64,000 bases of DNA from Cacajao melanocephalus (GCA_963573385.1 CAUYLG010065702.1:1-64000); one strand, 5' to 3'; counted from the stretch's first letter, positions 1 through 11,635 are shown. Made by a program: numbers and translations. The notes: generated by a model from the letters alone, not told the origin.

Positions 1-155
1 CGTGTGGCTCCTCCGCCGGGAATCTCCTAGTCTGTGGGCAACAAAAATTCGTCTGAAAGTGCGGTGTCCACTCGCTCTCTGCGCTTTCACTGGGAGCTAC
101 AATCCTGAGCTGTTGTTAATCGGCCATCTTGGATCTCTCTCGGGAATACTTTTTT
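1..155. other. CpG-rich retroelement promoter-like fragment, cut by window edge
   Basis: The first 155 bases hold roughly ten CpG dinucleotides, far denser than the AT-rich DNA that follows, and end with a YY1-type core ggccatcttgg at 122-132. The segment ending in that core resembles the reverse complement of the L1 5' end, where YY1 binds, but the preceding bases could equally be an ERV LTR. I cannot name the family. It is truncated by the left edge of the window, so its full extent is unknown. Confidence 0.4.
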
Positions 156-1077
156 GACTGTATTTTCTTGTCGCAGTCTTCTATCTGCCTGTCAGTATTG
201 GTGTATGATCCTTATTAAGCCTTAGCTGAAAGGAGCTAAGATTAACTAAATCCAGCTTCCTCGAGACAAGAAAAAGACTTCCTAAAAATAGGACATCACT
301 GAGATAAGGAGAGCCATTAGTAAGTTCTTTTCTCAATATAAGTTTGCTGAATGCATGAATGAGTGAACTGAATGAAACTGATTAGGGTTCTCTGAAACAG
401 TTAATGTACATAATGAAAAATATGCTTAGAATCAAAGAAAAATATTATCTCTCTCAAATCTATACTTTCTTGCATAGCTTCTTTTCCTGTTCCCAAAACA
501 GCTAGGGAAGCCTTTTCTTACCCAAGGCAGGGAGAGAGAGAGCAGTGTACTGTGACCTGTCAGCACTCCTTTTACTCCCTTGATGTTTGAGAGTCTCACC
601 TGTTCACGCTCTGGAATTGATTCTTCAAGTATTGCGCAGAGCATCATGTATGCCATGAAGAGATGTTATGCAGAGTTTATTTGGGAAAATGATCCAAGGA
701 AACAAAAATGGAGTCACTGGGAAAAGTGAAACAGGAAAAGAGAACAAAAACAATCTAAGAAATCATCATTGAGTAGATTTCCACTTTGTGCTACTGAGAC
801 TTAATCCTCCTGGATGCTCTCTGAGGCAGTGGGTAGCTTCCCTAGAGGGGAGTGGATTCCTTTGCACCTCTAAGGTTGTTCATGAACAAACCTGCATTGA
901 CTTGATTCCTGTAGGAATTCCAAACAGCAGCAGCAAGGAAGTCCCAGGGTAGAAAACAAGAGGTACATGGTACAGTTCAGTTGAAGAGCTATCAGGCTAC
1001 ACCTGTGGGCACTTAGTTGCCTCATCAATGATAGGAGAAAATATTTTGGCAGACAGGATATAAAATGAGTGTTTCAA
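156..1077. other. No gene or named repeat recognised
   Basis: AT-rich sequence with no convincing open frame, splice structure or repeat family. A short reverse-strand frame at 432-656 (74 codons) has no recognisable domain. Confidence 0.5.
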
Positions 1078-1080
1078 AAT

Positions 1081-1173
1081 AGCCAATCTTTTTCCCATTG
1101 ATGTGGTGACATCAAAAAAAATGAAGGGAGGGAGGGAGGGGGAGAGGGAAAGGAAAAAGAAGAAAGAAAGAAA

Positions 1174-1237
<64 letters not shown>

Positions 1238-1240
1238 GGA

Positions 1241-1271
<31 letters not shown>

Positions 1272-1349
1272 GGAAAGAAAGAAAGAAAGGGAAAGAAAGA
1301 AAGAAGAAAGAAAGAGAAAGAAGGAAAGAAAGAAAAGAAAGAAAGAAAG

Positions 1350-1404
<55 letters not shown>

Positions 1405-1423
1405 GAAAGAAAGAGCCAATCTT
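1081..1423 (+). repeat. (GAAA)n purine microsatellite, probable expanded retroposon tail
   Basis: From about 1126 to 1413 the plus strand is almost pure purine, mainly GAAA units with GGGA and AAG interruptions. The tract plus a short non-purine leader (about 1091-1115) is bracketed by the direct repeat agccaatctt at 1081-1090 and 1414-1423. That layout suggests a short 5'-truncated retroposed fragment whose A-rich tail expanded into the microsatellite. Open frames across it on both strands (poly Lys/Glu/Arg or poly Ser/Phe/Leu) are artefacts of the repeat. Confidence 0.85.
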
Positions 1424-1687
1424 CGGCTAGAGTCAAGGTGAGAAAAAAGAAAAACAATGGTCAATAGGACCTGCCCATTGCACTGCTTGGATTTGCTTCA
1501 GCCCTACATTAAGTCCAGTTCATCACAGAGCCGTTAAGTTGACATGTTTACTCTCTCTACAAAAGACAAGAAGACACAAAAAACGATATTAAAAGTAATA
1601 AAGCTTAATGGTTCATTTCCTGGTACTTCAAGATGGAATCATACATGCCACCCATTCCACATTTTCTCACCCTCAGCCAGCACATTA

Positions 1688-3747
1688 TATTTTTTGTTTT
1701 AGTTTTTAATTTTTGTGGGTATACAGTAGGCATATATATTTATGGGCTACATGAGATATTTTGATACAGGTATGCAATGCGTAACAATCACATCAGGGCA
1801 AATGAGGTATCCATCAATTCAAGCATTTATCCTTTGTGTTACTAACAATCCAGTTATATTCTTGTAGTTATTTTTAAATGTATAATTAAATTATTTTTTA
1901 CTATAATCACCCTGTTGTGCTGGCAAATACTAGGTCTTCTTCATTATTTCTAATCGTTTTTGTACCCATTAATCATCTCCATGACCCCACCCACTACTGT
2001 TCCCAACCTCTCGTCACCATCCTTTTATTCTCTATATCCATGAGTTCAATTGTTTTCATTTTTAGCTCCTACAAATAAATGAGAACATGCTCAAATTGTC
2101 TTTCTGTGGCCTGGGTTATTTCACCTAACCTATTGACCTCCAACACTCTTTGAGTACTGCTTTTGCTGTATCCCATAAGTTTTGCTATGTCATGCTTTCA
2201 TTAACGTTTGTTTCAATAAATATTTCTGTTTTATCTTAATCTCCTCATTGATCCACTGGTCATTCAGGGGCATATTTTAAACTTCCATGTCTTTGTATAG
2301 TTTCCAAAATTCCTCGTTATTGATTTCTAGTTTTATTCCATTATAGTCAGAGAAGATGTGTGATACAATTTCAATTTTTTGAATTTTTTTTAATTGCAGA
2401 AAGTATGATAACAAATCTAGCTCTAGTGAGAATTTGGAGAAAGGTTGGAGATTTGGAGTAACTGTAACTTTTCTCTGTTTTCTCTAGTCCAGTAAGTTTT
2501 TCTGCATCCATTGGCCACAATGTCCTGTTTGGAGACAGTGTCATCGTTTAGTGTACTGTTCACCTTATGAGTTATACTATTTGTATCATTGTTTTCCATA
2601 TCCTTTGTGACCATTAAAGTCAGTTTAAGGTAAGAGTGGGGGTTGCTTTTTTTTTTTATTGCATTTTAGGTTTTGGTTGAATGTTTTAAAACTTGTTTTG
2701 TGACCTAATATATGGTCTATACTTAAAAATTATCTATGTTTTGAGGAGAAGAATGTGTATTTTGCAGCCATTGGATAGAATGTTCTATAAATATCTATTA
2801 GGTCCACTTGGTTTATAGTGCAAATTAAGTCCAATGTTTCTTTGTTGATTTACTGTCTGGAATATCTGGCTAATCTTGAAAGCAGAGTGTTGAAGTTTCC
2901 AGCTATTATTGTATTGAGATCTCTTTCTTCATCTCTAATAACATTTTCCTTATATTCTTGAGTGCTCCCATGTTGGGTGCTTATATATTTAAAGTAGCTA
3001 TATCCTCTATTTTTTAGAACTTGTAGGCATCTTTCATTGCTTTTTATTCTTTCTTCTATCTCCTCTGATTGTGTATTTGCAAAAACAATCTGTCTTTAAT
3101 CCTACTAATTCTTTCTTCTGCTTCATCCATTCTGCTATTAAGAGACTCTGATGCATTCAATATATCCATTGCCTCTTTCAACTCCAGAATTTCGACTTGA
3201 TTCTTTTTAATTATTTCAATCTCTTTGTTAAATTTATCTGATAGAATTTTGAATTCCTTCCCTGTGTTATCTTAAATTGCTTTGAGTTTCCCCCAAAATA
3301 CCTATTTCGAATTCTCCGTCTGAAACGTCACATGTCTCTGTTTATCAAGGACTAGTCCCTGGCACCTTATTTAGTTTGTTTAATGAGATTATGTTTTCCT
3401 GGCTGGTCTTGATGTTTGTAAATATTTTTTTGCTGTTTTGGCATTGCAGAGTTAGGTATTAATTGTAGTCTTAGCAGTTTGGGCTGTTTGTACCTGTCCT
3501 TCTTGAGAAGGCTTTCCAAAGGACTTGGGTCTTGTGATGTAAGTTGTATCTGCATTAGGACTTGGGTGTTGTGCTCTAAGTTGTACCTTCATTAGAATGC
3601 ACCCCAAGCCCAGTAATGCCATGGTTCTTATAGACCCATAGAGGTCCCACTTTGGTAGTCTTGGATAATATATAAAAGAATTCTCTGGATTACCAGGGAG
3701 AAACTCTTGCTCTCCTCCCTTACTTTCTCCCAAACAAATGGAATCTG
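1688..3747 (-). mobile_element. L1M-type LINE-1, rearranged and internally deleted
   Basis: Read on the minus strand, 3747-3060 matches the 5' region and start of an old mammalian-wide or early primate L1. 3060-2690 and 2378-2150 match ORF2 around the endonuclease/reverse transcriptase boundary, and 2150-1688 matches an L1M 3' UTR ending in an A-rich tail (T-rich on the plus strand near 1690). Most of ORF1 and the C-terminal two thirds of ORF2 are missing, so the parts are joined by deletions or assembled from neighbouring copies. No intact frame remains. A foreign segment (2394-2676) interrupts it. Subfamily not determined. Confidence 0.8.
2394..2676. other. Unidentified insert inside the L1M copy
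   Basis: About 283 bases break otherwise collinear L1 ORF2 sequence. The L1 text resumes after a similar short sequence on each side (ttgaattttttttaa at 2379-2393 and ttgaatgttttaaa at 2677-2690), which may be a diverged target-site duplication. It carries a T run near its right end. I do not recognise the family. Confidence 0.5.
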
Positions 3748-3754
3748 TGCCAAC

Positions 3755-6180
3755 ACTTTAAGGAGCTGAAGCTTGCAATGGCTTTATTCTTGAATACAGT
3801 AACTGCAATTACCCATATACAATTATCACTGTGCATGAAGGCACGAAAAAGAAAAACCACCAATGAATCCTCTAGTAGCTAAAGAAAATCCTTTTTGCAC
3901 TCACTGTGTGGCAGTCAACTCTAGATCATCATGATAATCAGGATCAATTTCTTCTGTCTTTTTCTCAGCTGACAGTTACAAATTCAGGTTTAGTGAAACC
4001 CTTATTGCCATCACAAAATAGTATTTGCACTTCAGGTTCTGTGACACCACCACATCCATAAGTAATTGAAATTTAGAATCCATCAGAGTTTAAAATTATA
4101 GGAACACACATGATAAATTCTGAAATTGTGTCACTGGAAGTGATGGTTGAAAGGCCAAAACCCACATTACCCCTTAGGTTATGCAAACAGAACCACATAT
4201 AAGCAACATAACACAATGGAAGATTGCATTTCCAACACTATATGGGGTTGTCTTTGACCTGGCATCTTAATTAAGCCCTTAACAGATTATTCCATCATTT
4301 TAGTAAGTCAGCTGTTTATGGGTGATGCAATATATGGTTTGATCATTTGAATCTTATGATTTTGCACACATTGTTGCATCTCTTTCAGTGCAAACGTGGT
4401 CTGAGACAATTGTATGCAGGATCCCAGATCAGTAAATCAGGCATTTGTAAGTCACTAGATGCTGTTTCCTGCTGAGACACTTCAAGCAAGGAAAATAAAC
4501 CTAGATACAAAATACACATAAATTTTGGTGAAAACAAGATGATGACTTCTACAGTGGTTGAATTATCAACTTCAAGGAAAGATGCCATATGAAGGGGCCC
4601 AGTGTCAGTCTGTCATGGGCATACTGGGGATTCACTAATGCTTAGTTTGGACACTGCGGGACCCATTCACGGTCTTCATCACTGTCACTGTTCCATTCAT
4701 GAGATCGTTGCACAAGCACCAAAATGGCTCAGGAGAGAGGCTGGCTAAAACTCACAGAACAAGTCATCTTATTGTCTTACTCATCTGATTGTTGAATAAC
4801 CCCACATGATAAATGTTCTCTAGTGCATATTAATGTGAGACACAAAGATTTATGAGCTTTGTATTCATTCACATGGTCCATCCACCAGCCTCTGCTCTAA
4901 ACTTTCTTAAAGATTATCTTCCAGTTTAGTTATTTCAAGACCTTTGACAAAGCAATCAAATCATTTGCTAATGTTCTGGCATCTGTGATATCCCTATCTC
5001 CAGGCATTTTTTCCTGTACACAACCAAGTGAGTTATGGCAGCTCAGTTCCCTGGGAGGATTTCATTTCACTACTATTCTTCAAAGTTAGTTGTGTGTGTT
5101 GCCAGATTAGCACCCATAGATTTTTAGCTACCACCTACATATTGATCCAAGCAATCTGTGAACTAGACTTCTGTACCACTGTTAGTTGATCACAGGGAAC
5201 CCTACATAAGCCCCCAGGTGACAGTTGCAGAAGAGATATTGGTACAACAGAAATAGGTGACGTGGAATTCAGCCCACTTGTCATGCAACTTTCTATGCCT
5301 TCAGAACCTGTTTGTATCCATTCTTTAACGTAATATTTGCACTGAACAGGTGTCCCTTGTATGACCAATTTCATGATGCAGTAGGTTTGAACTATCAACA
5401 TAATAATTAGCAACTCCAATTTCATACTCATTTGATGTTCCATGGTCAGGTAGTCCATCTACTAGGGCATCCCAGCAGGATGTCAAGGGCAGCTTTTTAA
5501 ATATCAAGTAGTTGTTCTTTGCTGCAAGGTATGGCCTTGCTCCGGAACTCTAAGGGTCTAGATTGCGACTCACCACACAACTTCCTTATCCATTATGATC
5601 GCTTCAACACTATTTGTTCTGTCAGATTACACAACTGGGACTGCTGTGCAACTTTTATCCTAACCTGGATTGGCTGAAGAGCCTCTCTTGCTCTGAGCCA
5701 CACTCAAAACTAATGTCACTCTGAGCTACCCAATAAAAGAGTAAGAATATTGTTCCCGAGCACAGCATATGCTACCTTCAGAATTCAAACAAATGCAACA
5801 AACATTATGCCTCTTGCTTAGTGATATTTAGTGATAGTAAATGCAAGATGCAACAACGCTTCCTTTTCTTTAGAGAGACTGTCCAAGCACACCAAAGACA
5901 TCTAGATACCTGAAAAAGTCACCCCTTGGACTGAATCCTAAATTCTTATAGGGTGTATCTCCCAGACTCTAGAATGCATGGATGTTACTAATGTACCCAC
6001 AGTACTTTTTATTTCTTGCTCAGCAAGGCCAATTTATATGTTATTAATATAGCAAAGTAACATGGTATTTCACAGAATTTTTAAATGATCAAGATCCCTG
6101 AGGATTATATTGTGATGGAATTTGGGGGCAAGACAGTGAATGTGTACTTCTGTCTTTCTTACATGAACACATTATACTAT
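3755..6180 (-). mobile_element. ERV-L (HERV-L-like) internal region, pol remnant
   Basis: On the minus strand this reads as decayed ERV-L pol. In 5'-to-3' order of the element there is connection/RNase H-like sequence (about 5600-4880), the entry to integrase (about 4880-4580), and sequence ending near 3926-3960 that encodes an Ile-Asp-Pro-Asp-Tyr string typical of retroviral dUTPase motif 3. A dUTPase after integrase is characteristic of ERV-L. The integrase-to-dUTPase interval looks shorter than expected, implying internal deletion. Many stops and frameshifts are present and the longest surviving frame is about 107 codons (5135-5458). No flanking LTR was recognised on the left. Non-functional. 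Confidence 0.75.
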
Positions 6181-6451
6181 TTTTTTTTTGATATGAAGTC
6201 TCGCTCTGTCACCTAAGCTGGAGTACAATGGCACAATCTTGGCTCACTGCAGCCTCCTACTACTTTATTCAGCCAATTCTGCCTCAGTGTCTTGACTAGT
6301 TAGCATTATAGGAGCCTGCCACCACACCTGGCTAATTTTTGTATTTTTAGTAGAGATAGGGTTTGGGCTGGTCTCTAGCTCCTGACTCAGCTGATCCACC
6401 CACCTCAGCCTCCCAAAGGGCTAGGATCACAGGTGTGAGCCTCTACACCCA
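6181..6451 (-). mobile_element. Alu, old and diverged, inserted in the ERV-L remnant
   Basis: Begins with a T run (6181-6189) and runs through recognisable antisense Alu right and left arms to a cccagcc end. It is heavily diverged with small deletions in the right arm. It separates the ERV-L pol segment from more probable ERV-L sequence to the right, so it is younger than that element. No clean target-site duplication is visible. Confidence 0.9.
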
Positions 6452-7160
6452 GCCACAAGATGCTTTTGACTTTCTTAATTATGAGGACTGAGAAAAATGT
6501 ATTCATTACATGCACTGCCACATACAAAGTACCATAGTCTATAATGATTTGTTACAGTAAAGATTCTACAATGAGCACAACACTTGGGATTAGGGCTTCC
6601 AAAAGGTTACATTTACAGTCAGCCATTGTTGTGTGCCACATCTGTTTGGTTTTTGCAAAGACCAACAAATAAATTGAGCAAGGACACCATAGGAACCTTC
6701 TGAAGGAACTACGTAAAATGTGCTTTAGAACAATCCACTCAAGTCAAGACGGGGTTAATATCTACATTAACATCGATGTGGATTGGTCAATGGTTACCAG
6801 AGAGTGCTAATGGTCTCATTCTCTAAGGTTCGTACATCTATCAGAATGAGTAATTGTGCTCTCACAGAATCCCAGATAACAGTGGCAGAGAGGATCTAGG
6901 GTACGTATGAGGAGCAACAAATGCTTACAACTAGAGGCCACAATAGTTGGAGCACAATGGTGGCGCAAGAAAATGTGAAATCAGGCCTAAGAAATGCATT
7001 AGTCATTTGGCAGATGGTTGCAATATTTTAGGCGTAACTCCATAAAGGTCCGAACTAACGTATGGCAGTATGATGAAAAGGGAATAGTTTCAGTAGGTAC
7101 TTATGAGGAAGCTGTCAAGGTAGTAAAATAAAAAGTAACTAACATGTTACTTCTTACATT
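6452..7160 (-). mobile_element. Probable continuation of the ERV-L internal region
   Basis: Position and minus-strand word usage around 6700-7000 fit the upstream part of ERV-L or MaLR internal sequence, continuing beyond the inserted Alu. Divergence is high and the right boundary is uncertain. No open frame of note. Confidence 0.4.
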
Positions 7161-7689
7161 TTTGACCTCAGACTCTAAGATGCCCTGTAACAAAATGATT
7201 CCTTAGGAAACATAAAGTTGAGAAATGTTGGTTTATATACAAGCAATCCACTTTTCTGTAAGAGTTTCATTCTAAAATGCTAATTCCTGTATCTAGATAT
7301 TATAGATATCATATATATATATGTATATATGTGTATATATAGATATCATAGATATATAGATATCATATGCTAATGACCACCAGACATCAGAGAGAAATGC
7401 CCATGTGACAGCGTTTAAATCTAAGCCAATTTAATATAGACAATTCTGATATTTTTATTTTACTACATTATTTTAAAATGTTAATTAGTTGAAACACCAT
7501 TCAAATCAATGATTAAGTAGCCCTTTGAATATAAAAGAAAATCAAATTAACTTCTGGCTGACTATAAAGTAGATGAAAGCTAGCACCAGGGTAGGCTCCT
7601 AATTCATGAAAATACTTCAGAGCCAGGAAGTGTTTAGGTCTGGAATTCTCTGAATAGGTCTATTTTTAAAATTTTCCCTTTCTTTACAT
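7161..7689. other. Unassigned AT-rich sequence with a TA-rich low-complexity patch
   Basis: No gene. From 7296 to 7367 a run of TATA and GATATC words forms a low-complexity patch; the rest was not assigned to a repeat family. Confidence 0.6.
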
Positions 7690-8370
7690 TGCAGGTAAGA
7701 ATGAAAAATGGTGCAGGTAAGAATGCAAAATGGTACAGCCAATGTGGAAAATAATTTTGTGATTCCTCAATAAATTAAACATGGAATTAACATAGGATCC
7801 GGCAATTTCACTCCCAGGTATATATAAACAAAAGAATAAAAACAGGTTTCAGCAAAAAAATTAACATGAATTTTCATCACATCCTTGGTCACAATAGCCA
7901 AAAAATGGAAACTACCCGAAGGTTCATCATGGATGAATGGATAAACTGTGATATATTCATAGAATGGGAATGAAGTACTGATAGATAGTACAACTGGATG
8001 AGCTTTGAAAATATATGCTAAGGAAAAGAAGCCAGTCACCAAAAAAAACCACTATATATATAATACATATATTAGAAGCTGGTCACAAAAAAAATCACTT
8101 TATATATATTATATAAAATATATATATAGAGAGAGAGAGAAAGAAATGTATATATACATATATATACTTACATGAAATTTTCAGAATAGGTAAAAATATA
8201 AAGAATGAAGTTTGACCACTGGTTGCTTGAGGTTGGGAGGGTGAGAATACAGAAGGATTACTCTAAAAAGTACAGGGCTACAGTTTGCAGTAACAAAAAA
8301 TATTCTAAACTGACTGTGGTGATAGTGGCACAGACCCATGAAAATACTTAAAATACATTGAATTATATGT
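7690..8370 (+). mobile_element. L1M (L1MC/L1ME-like) ORF2 end and 3' UTR, left part
   Basis: Plus-strand sequence collinear with the last part of ORF2 and the 3' UTR of an old mammalian L1. The ORF2 end is recognisable around 7720-8040 but contains many disruptions. TA- and GA-rich simple sequence has expanded within it at about 8050-8165. The element stops at 8370 where a minus-strand L1 begins and resumes at 9251. Confidence 0.85.
8050..8170. repeat. TA/GA low-complexity patches
   Basis: Tatata and gagaga runs at about 8052-8070 and 8100-8168, lying inside the L1M 3' UTR. Confidence 0.8.
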
Positions 8371-9250
8371 TTTCTTTTTTAAAAAAAGAATTGTATAAAT
8401 TTAGGGGGCACAAGAGCCGTTTTGTGACATGGATATATTCCACAGTGGCACTGTCTAGGCTTTAGTGTTACCAGCACCCAACTGGTGCACACAGTATCCA
8501 TTAAGGAATTTCTCACCTGCCTCTACTCCCCCAACCCTTCTGAGTCTCCTAAGATTATTGTTCCACAAGTTATGTCTATGTCATTATTTGGCTCTTACTT
8601 ACGTGAGAACTCTTAATATTTGGCTTTCTGATTCTGAGTTGTTTCGCTTAAGATGATGGCCTCCATTTCCATCCATGTTGCTGCAAAAGACATGATTTCA
8701 TTCTTTTTGTGGCTGAATAGGGTTCTGTTGCATGTGTATATATAGTGTGAAATATATATTGTGAGATATATATATCATAATTTCTTTACTCATTCATCTG
8801 TTGATGGTCAGAGGTTGATTTCATATCTTCAGTATTGTGAATGGTGCTGCTATAAACATACAACTGCAGGTATCTTTTTTATATAATGGTTTCTTTTCTT
8901 TGGGTATATATATCCAGTCATGGGATTACTGAATCAAAGAGTAGTTATGCTTTTAGTTCTTTGATAAATATCCATACTATTTTCCATAGAGGTAGCACTA
9001 ATTTTCATTCCTACCAGTAGTAAGATGAAAAGAAAAGCATTCAATTTTCTGGGTTTATTTGTTTTCTTTTTTCTTTTTAATAATATTCATTCTGACTGGT
9101 GGTTTTAATTTGTATTTATCTGATGATTAGCATCTTTTCATATGCTTGTTGACCATATGTATGTCTTCTTTTGCAAAATGTCTATGTATGTTCTTTATCC
9201 ATTTTTAATGAGATTATTTGGGCTTTTGTGTGTACTGAGTTGAGTTCATA
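8371..9250 (-). mobile_element. L1 3' end inserted tail-to-tail in an older L1M
   Basis: The plus strand starts with the T-rich complement of an L1 tail (from 8371), then runs through antisense 3' UTR and the antisense end of ORF2 to about 9250, giving a roughly 880-bp 5'-truncated copy of early primate or L1MA/L1PB type. Flanking words tgaattatat (8359-8368) and tgaattgtat (9255-9264) look like a one-mismatch target-site duplication. Not coding. Confidence 0.85.
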
Positions 9251-9305
9251 TGAATGAATTGTATAATATGCAAATTATATCTCAATAAAGCTGTTTAAAC
9301 TTTAT
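9251..9305 (+). mobile_element. L1M 3' terminus, right part of the split element
   Basis: Contains the terminal L1M phrase with caataaagctgttt at about 9283-9296, which includes an aataaa polyadenylation hexamer. It completes the element interrupted at 8370. Confidence 0.8.
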
Positions 9306-11281
9306 TAAAATCTTCTTCTTTTTAAAACTGTACATCTATCTACATTTATTTTTTAAGAATGATTTTGCTGAACATAAAATCCAAGCCTCAGATTTCCTTT
9401 GGAGGCCCCAAAAGGATTCCCAACTACATTTTGGCTGCGTAATAGCAACATAAATTAATGATGGATGGACACCGTCTTTCACATTAGAAAAGGAGTGAAA
9501 GAAAACTTCAAAATGTTAAAACTAGGTCATAAACAACATTGGAAAAAGAAACTTCGGTTGTGCAGTTGTGAAAATTAGAAGCTGTTTCTTGTGTGTAGTA
9601 GGGAAGAATTGAGCCAAGGGATGCAATAGCTTGTTTTAACAATGTTCTAAGAAAGTTTACTTTACTCCCTGGTCAACTGTGAACCTCTTTCTTACAAGAG
9701 GATTGGAGGCAAACTTTCTGAATAACCCTCAAGTGTTCTTACCAATTTCCATCAAATCCAACAAACTAAAGTCACCGGAGATAGTAACAGAAAGAGACTC
9801 GAAAGTCCTAGGCAATTCTCTGAGAAACTGTAGAAATCGTAAGTAATCAGAATCTAGTCTTCTTTCCCAAACCACTAGTGATTTACAACATTTTCATCAG
9901 GCTTTCTATATTAAAGCCAGCTATCATTTCAACGCTTGGAGAAATACTGCTACAACACAATAATAATAGCTTTTTAGTGTAGGATACAAGTTGACCTTCT
10001 ACAAAAAAGTTGAAATGAAGAAGGGAGGAATGTATGCTTCAGGACATGGTTTCTGTATTCTATTTCACATCAAGTGCCGATTATTTTTCATTCCAAAAAG
10101 GCACAGAGAAAGCAAATACTTCAATTATTTTTTCCACTAGCTTTCCTAATAATTACAAAGGAAAAGACACATTAATAACATCATAAATATTGCTTACCTA
10201 TTATAACTATGATACTCGCAAACACATTTAATAGCCACTTTGTTTTCTCTTCAAGTCATAATATTCTAAGTGCAATTTCTGTGATCAAGACAAAGGACAT
10301 AACATTAAAAATTGCAAAAAGAAAAAATGCATGCCTTCAAATTTAAAACTTAAAGATATCGTGATGTAGATGTTGCCTCATAGGTGATAAGCCAATTCCT
10401 GCATAAGCTAATTACTCCAGTCTACCATGCTTACAATTAGGCTACCAAATAAGACCACTTGATATTTTGCACTCTAGCCAATTGGCCAGATTTTCCTCAG
10501 ATAACTAAATCTCAGGACATTAGCACATAATTCATTAAGAATGTCTTTTTTAAAAGTAAAGCAAGTCATTTTTGTTTAACTAAACACTAATTTCTAATAT
10601 GAAGCTAAGTAAATTAAGAAAATATACTATCTCAGGAAAGAAAAGATGAATATTAAAGTCTTTCTGTTCACTCAGAGTTTTAGCTGAGGACCCAAAACTC
10701 ATAAAAATCAGTATCTCTACATTCTAAAGAGAGCTGCCAAATCTATAGCTGTCAGACTTACCAAAATGTAACAGAACAGTTCCCTTGTTTGCTTTCCCCC
10801 AGGAAAGAGAGTCTGAGAAAAGTATTTGTATTCAGCTAGTTCATGCAGCTGTCTGTCCCAGAAAACAAGAGTGAAGAAACAGGAAAATTAAGACAGGGAA
10901 GGTGTAAAGCCAGCTTATGGGGCATTAGTGAAGTTGCTGCCAAGGGCAACAGGGGCTCCCTTCTGCAGGAACCTCTGAGGAACACAGAATGCCCCACAGC
11001 ATGGCTCACTCAGAATAGAGGACTCTGGGACATCTGTCTACGGGCTTGCCCAGTGGTTGAGGGTTGCTTGGAATATTAACGCCACCACACTTTGGGACTC
11101 AACCTACAAGGGACCAAGGGGACTCATGCTATTTACAGAAGTCCTAAGACAAAAATGGAGAGATCTATAGCAGATGCTTGAGGTGGAATGATATTCACAT
11201 ACTTAATTCTGTCCACCACAGCCATGGATGGAATTTAGGAAAAAAAATGAACCAAAGGAATGAGATACAGGGGACCAAAAA
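9306..11281. other. No gene or repeat recognised
   Basis: Nearly 2 kb of AT-rich, apparently single-copy sequence. The only notable frame, 10843-11079 on the plus strand (78 codons), shows no domain, repeat or exon context and is not called. Confidence 0.5.
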
Positions 11282-11635
11282 TGCAACAGACTGAAAGTTT
11301 CTGTCCCCTCAAAACTCATATGTTCAAATCCTAACTCTCAATGTGATGGTATTAAAAGGTGGGGTCTTCGGGAGGTAATTAGGTCATGAGGATGAAGATC
11401 TCATAAATGGGATTAATGCCCTAAGGATCCCCAGAGAACTTTCTAGTCTTCTTTGCACCATATGAGGATACAAGAAAGAAAACAGGTCATTTGCAACCTG
11501 GAAGAGGACTCTCACCAAAACCTGGCCATGCTGGCACCCTTATCTTGGACTTCCCAGCCTTCAGAACTGTGGAGAATAAATTTCTGTTATTTATTAGCCA
11601 TTCAGTCTTCTGCTATAACAGCCGGAACTAAGACC
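11282..11635 (+). mobile_element. MLT1-type MaLR solo LTR
   Basis: Plus-strand LTR of the MLT1 group. It shows the typical GGTGGGG-containing promoter-proximal part (about 11359), an aataaa polyadenylation signal around 11576 and the conserved 3' end with gctataacag followed by ctaagac. An A run follows at 11636. No internal region is attached, so it is a solo LTR. Confidence 0.85.

Noticed and set aside
997..1464. Long open frames (up to 155 codons) on both strands, rich in Ser/Phe/Leu or Lys/Arg/Glu
   Set aside because: They are the six-frame translation of a (GAAA)n tract, which lacks stops in several frames.
5135..5458. 107-codon reverse-strand frame as a gene
   Set aside because: It is part of decayed ERV-L pol; neighbouring sequence is broken by stops and frameshifts.
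10843..11079. 78-codon plus-strand frame in non-repetitive DNA as a small gene
   Set aside because: No domain, no splice or promoter evidence, and length is within chance expectation for 64 kb in six frames.
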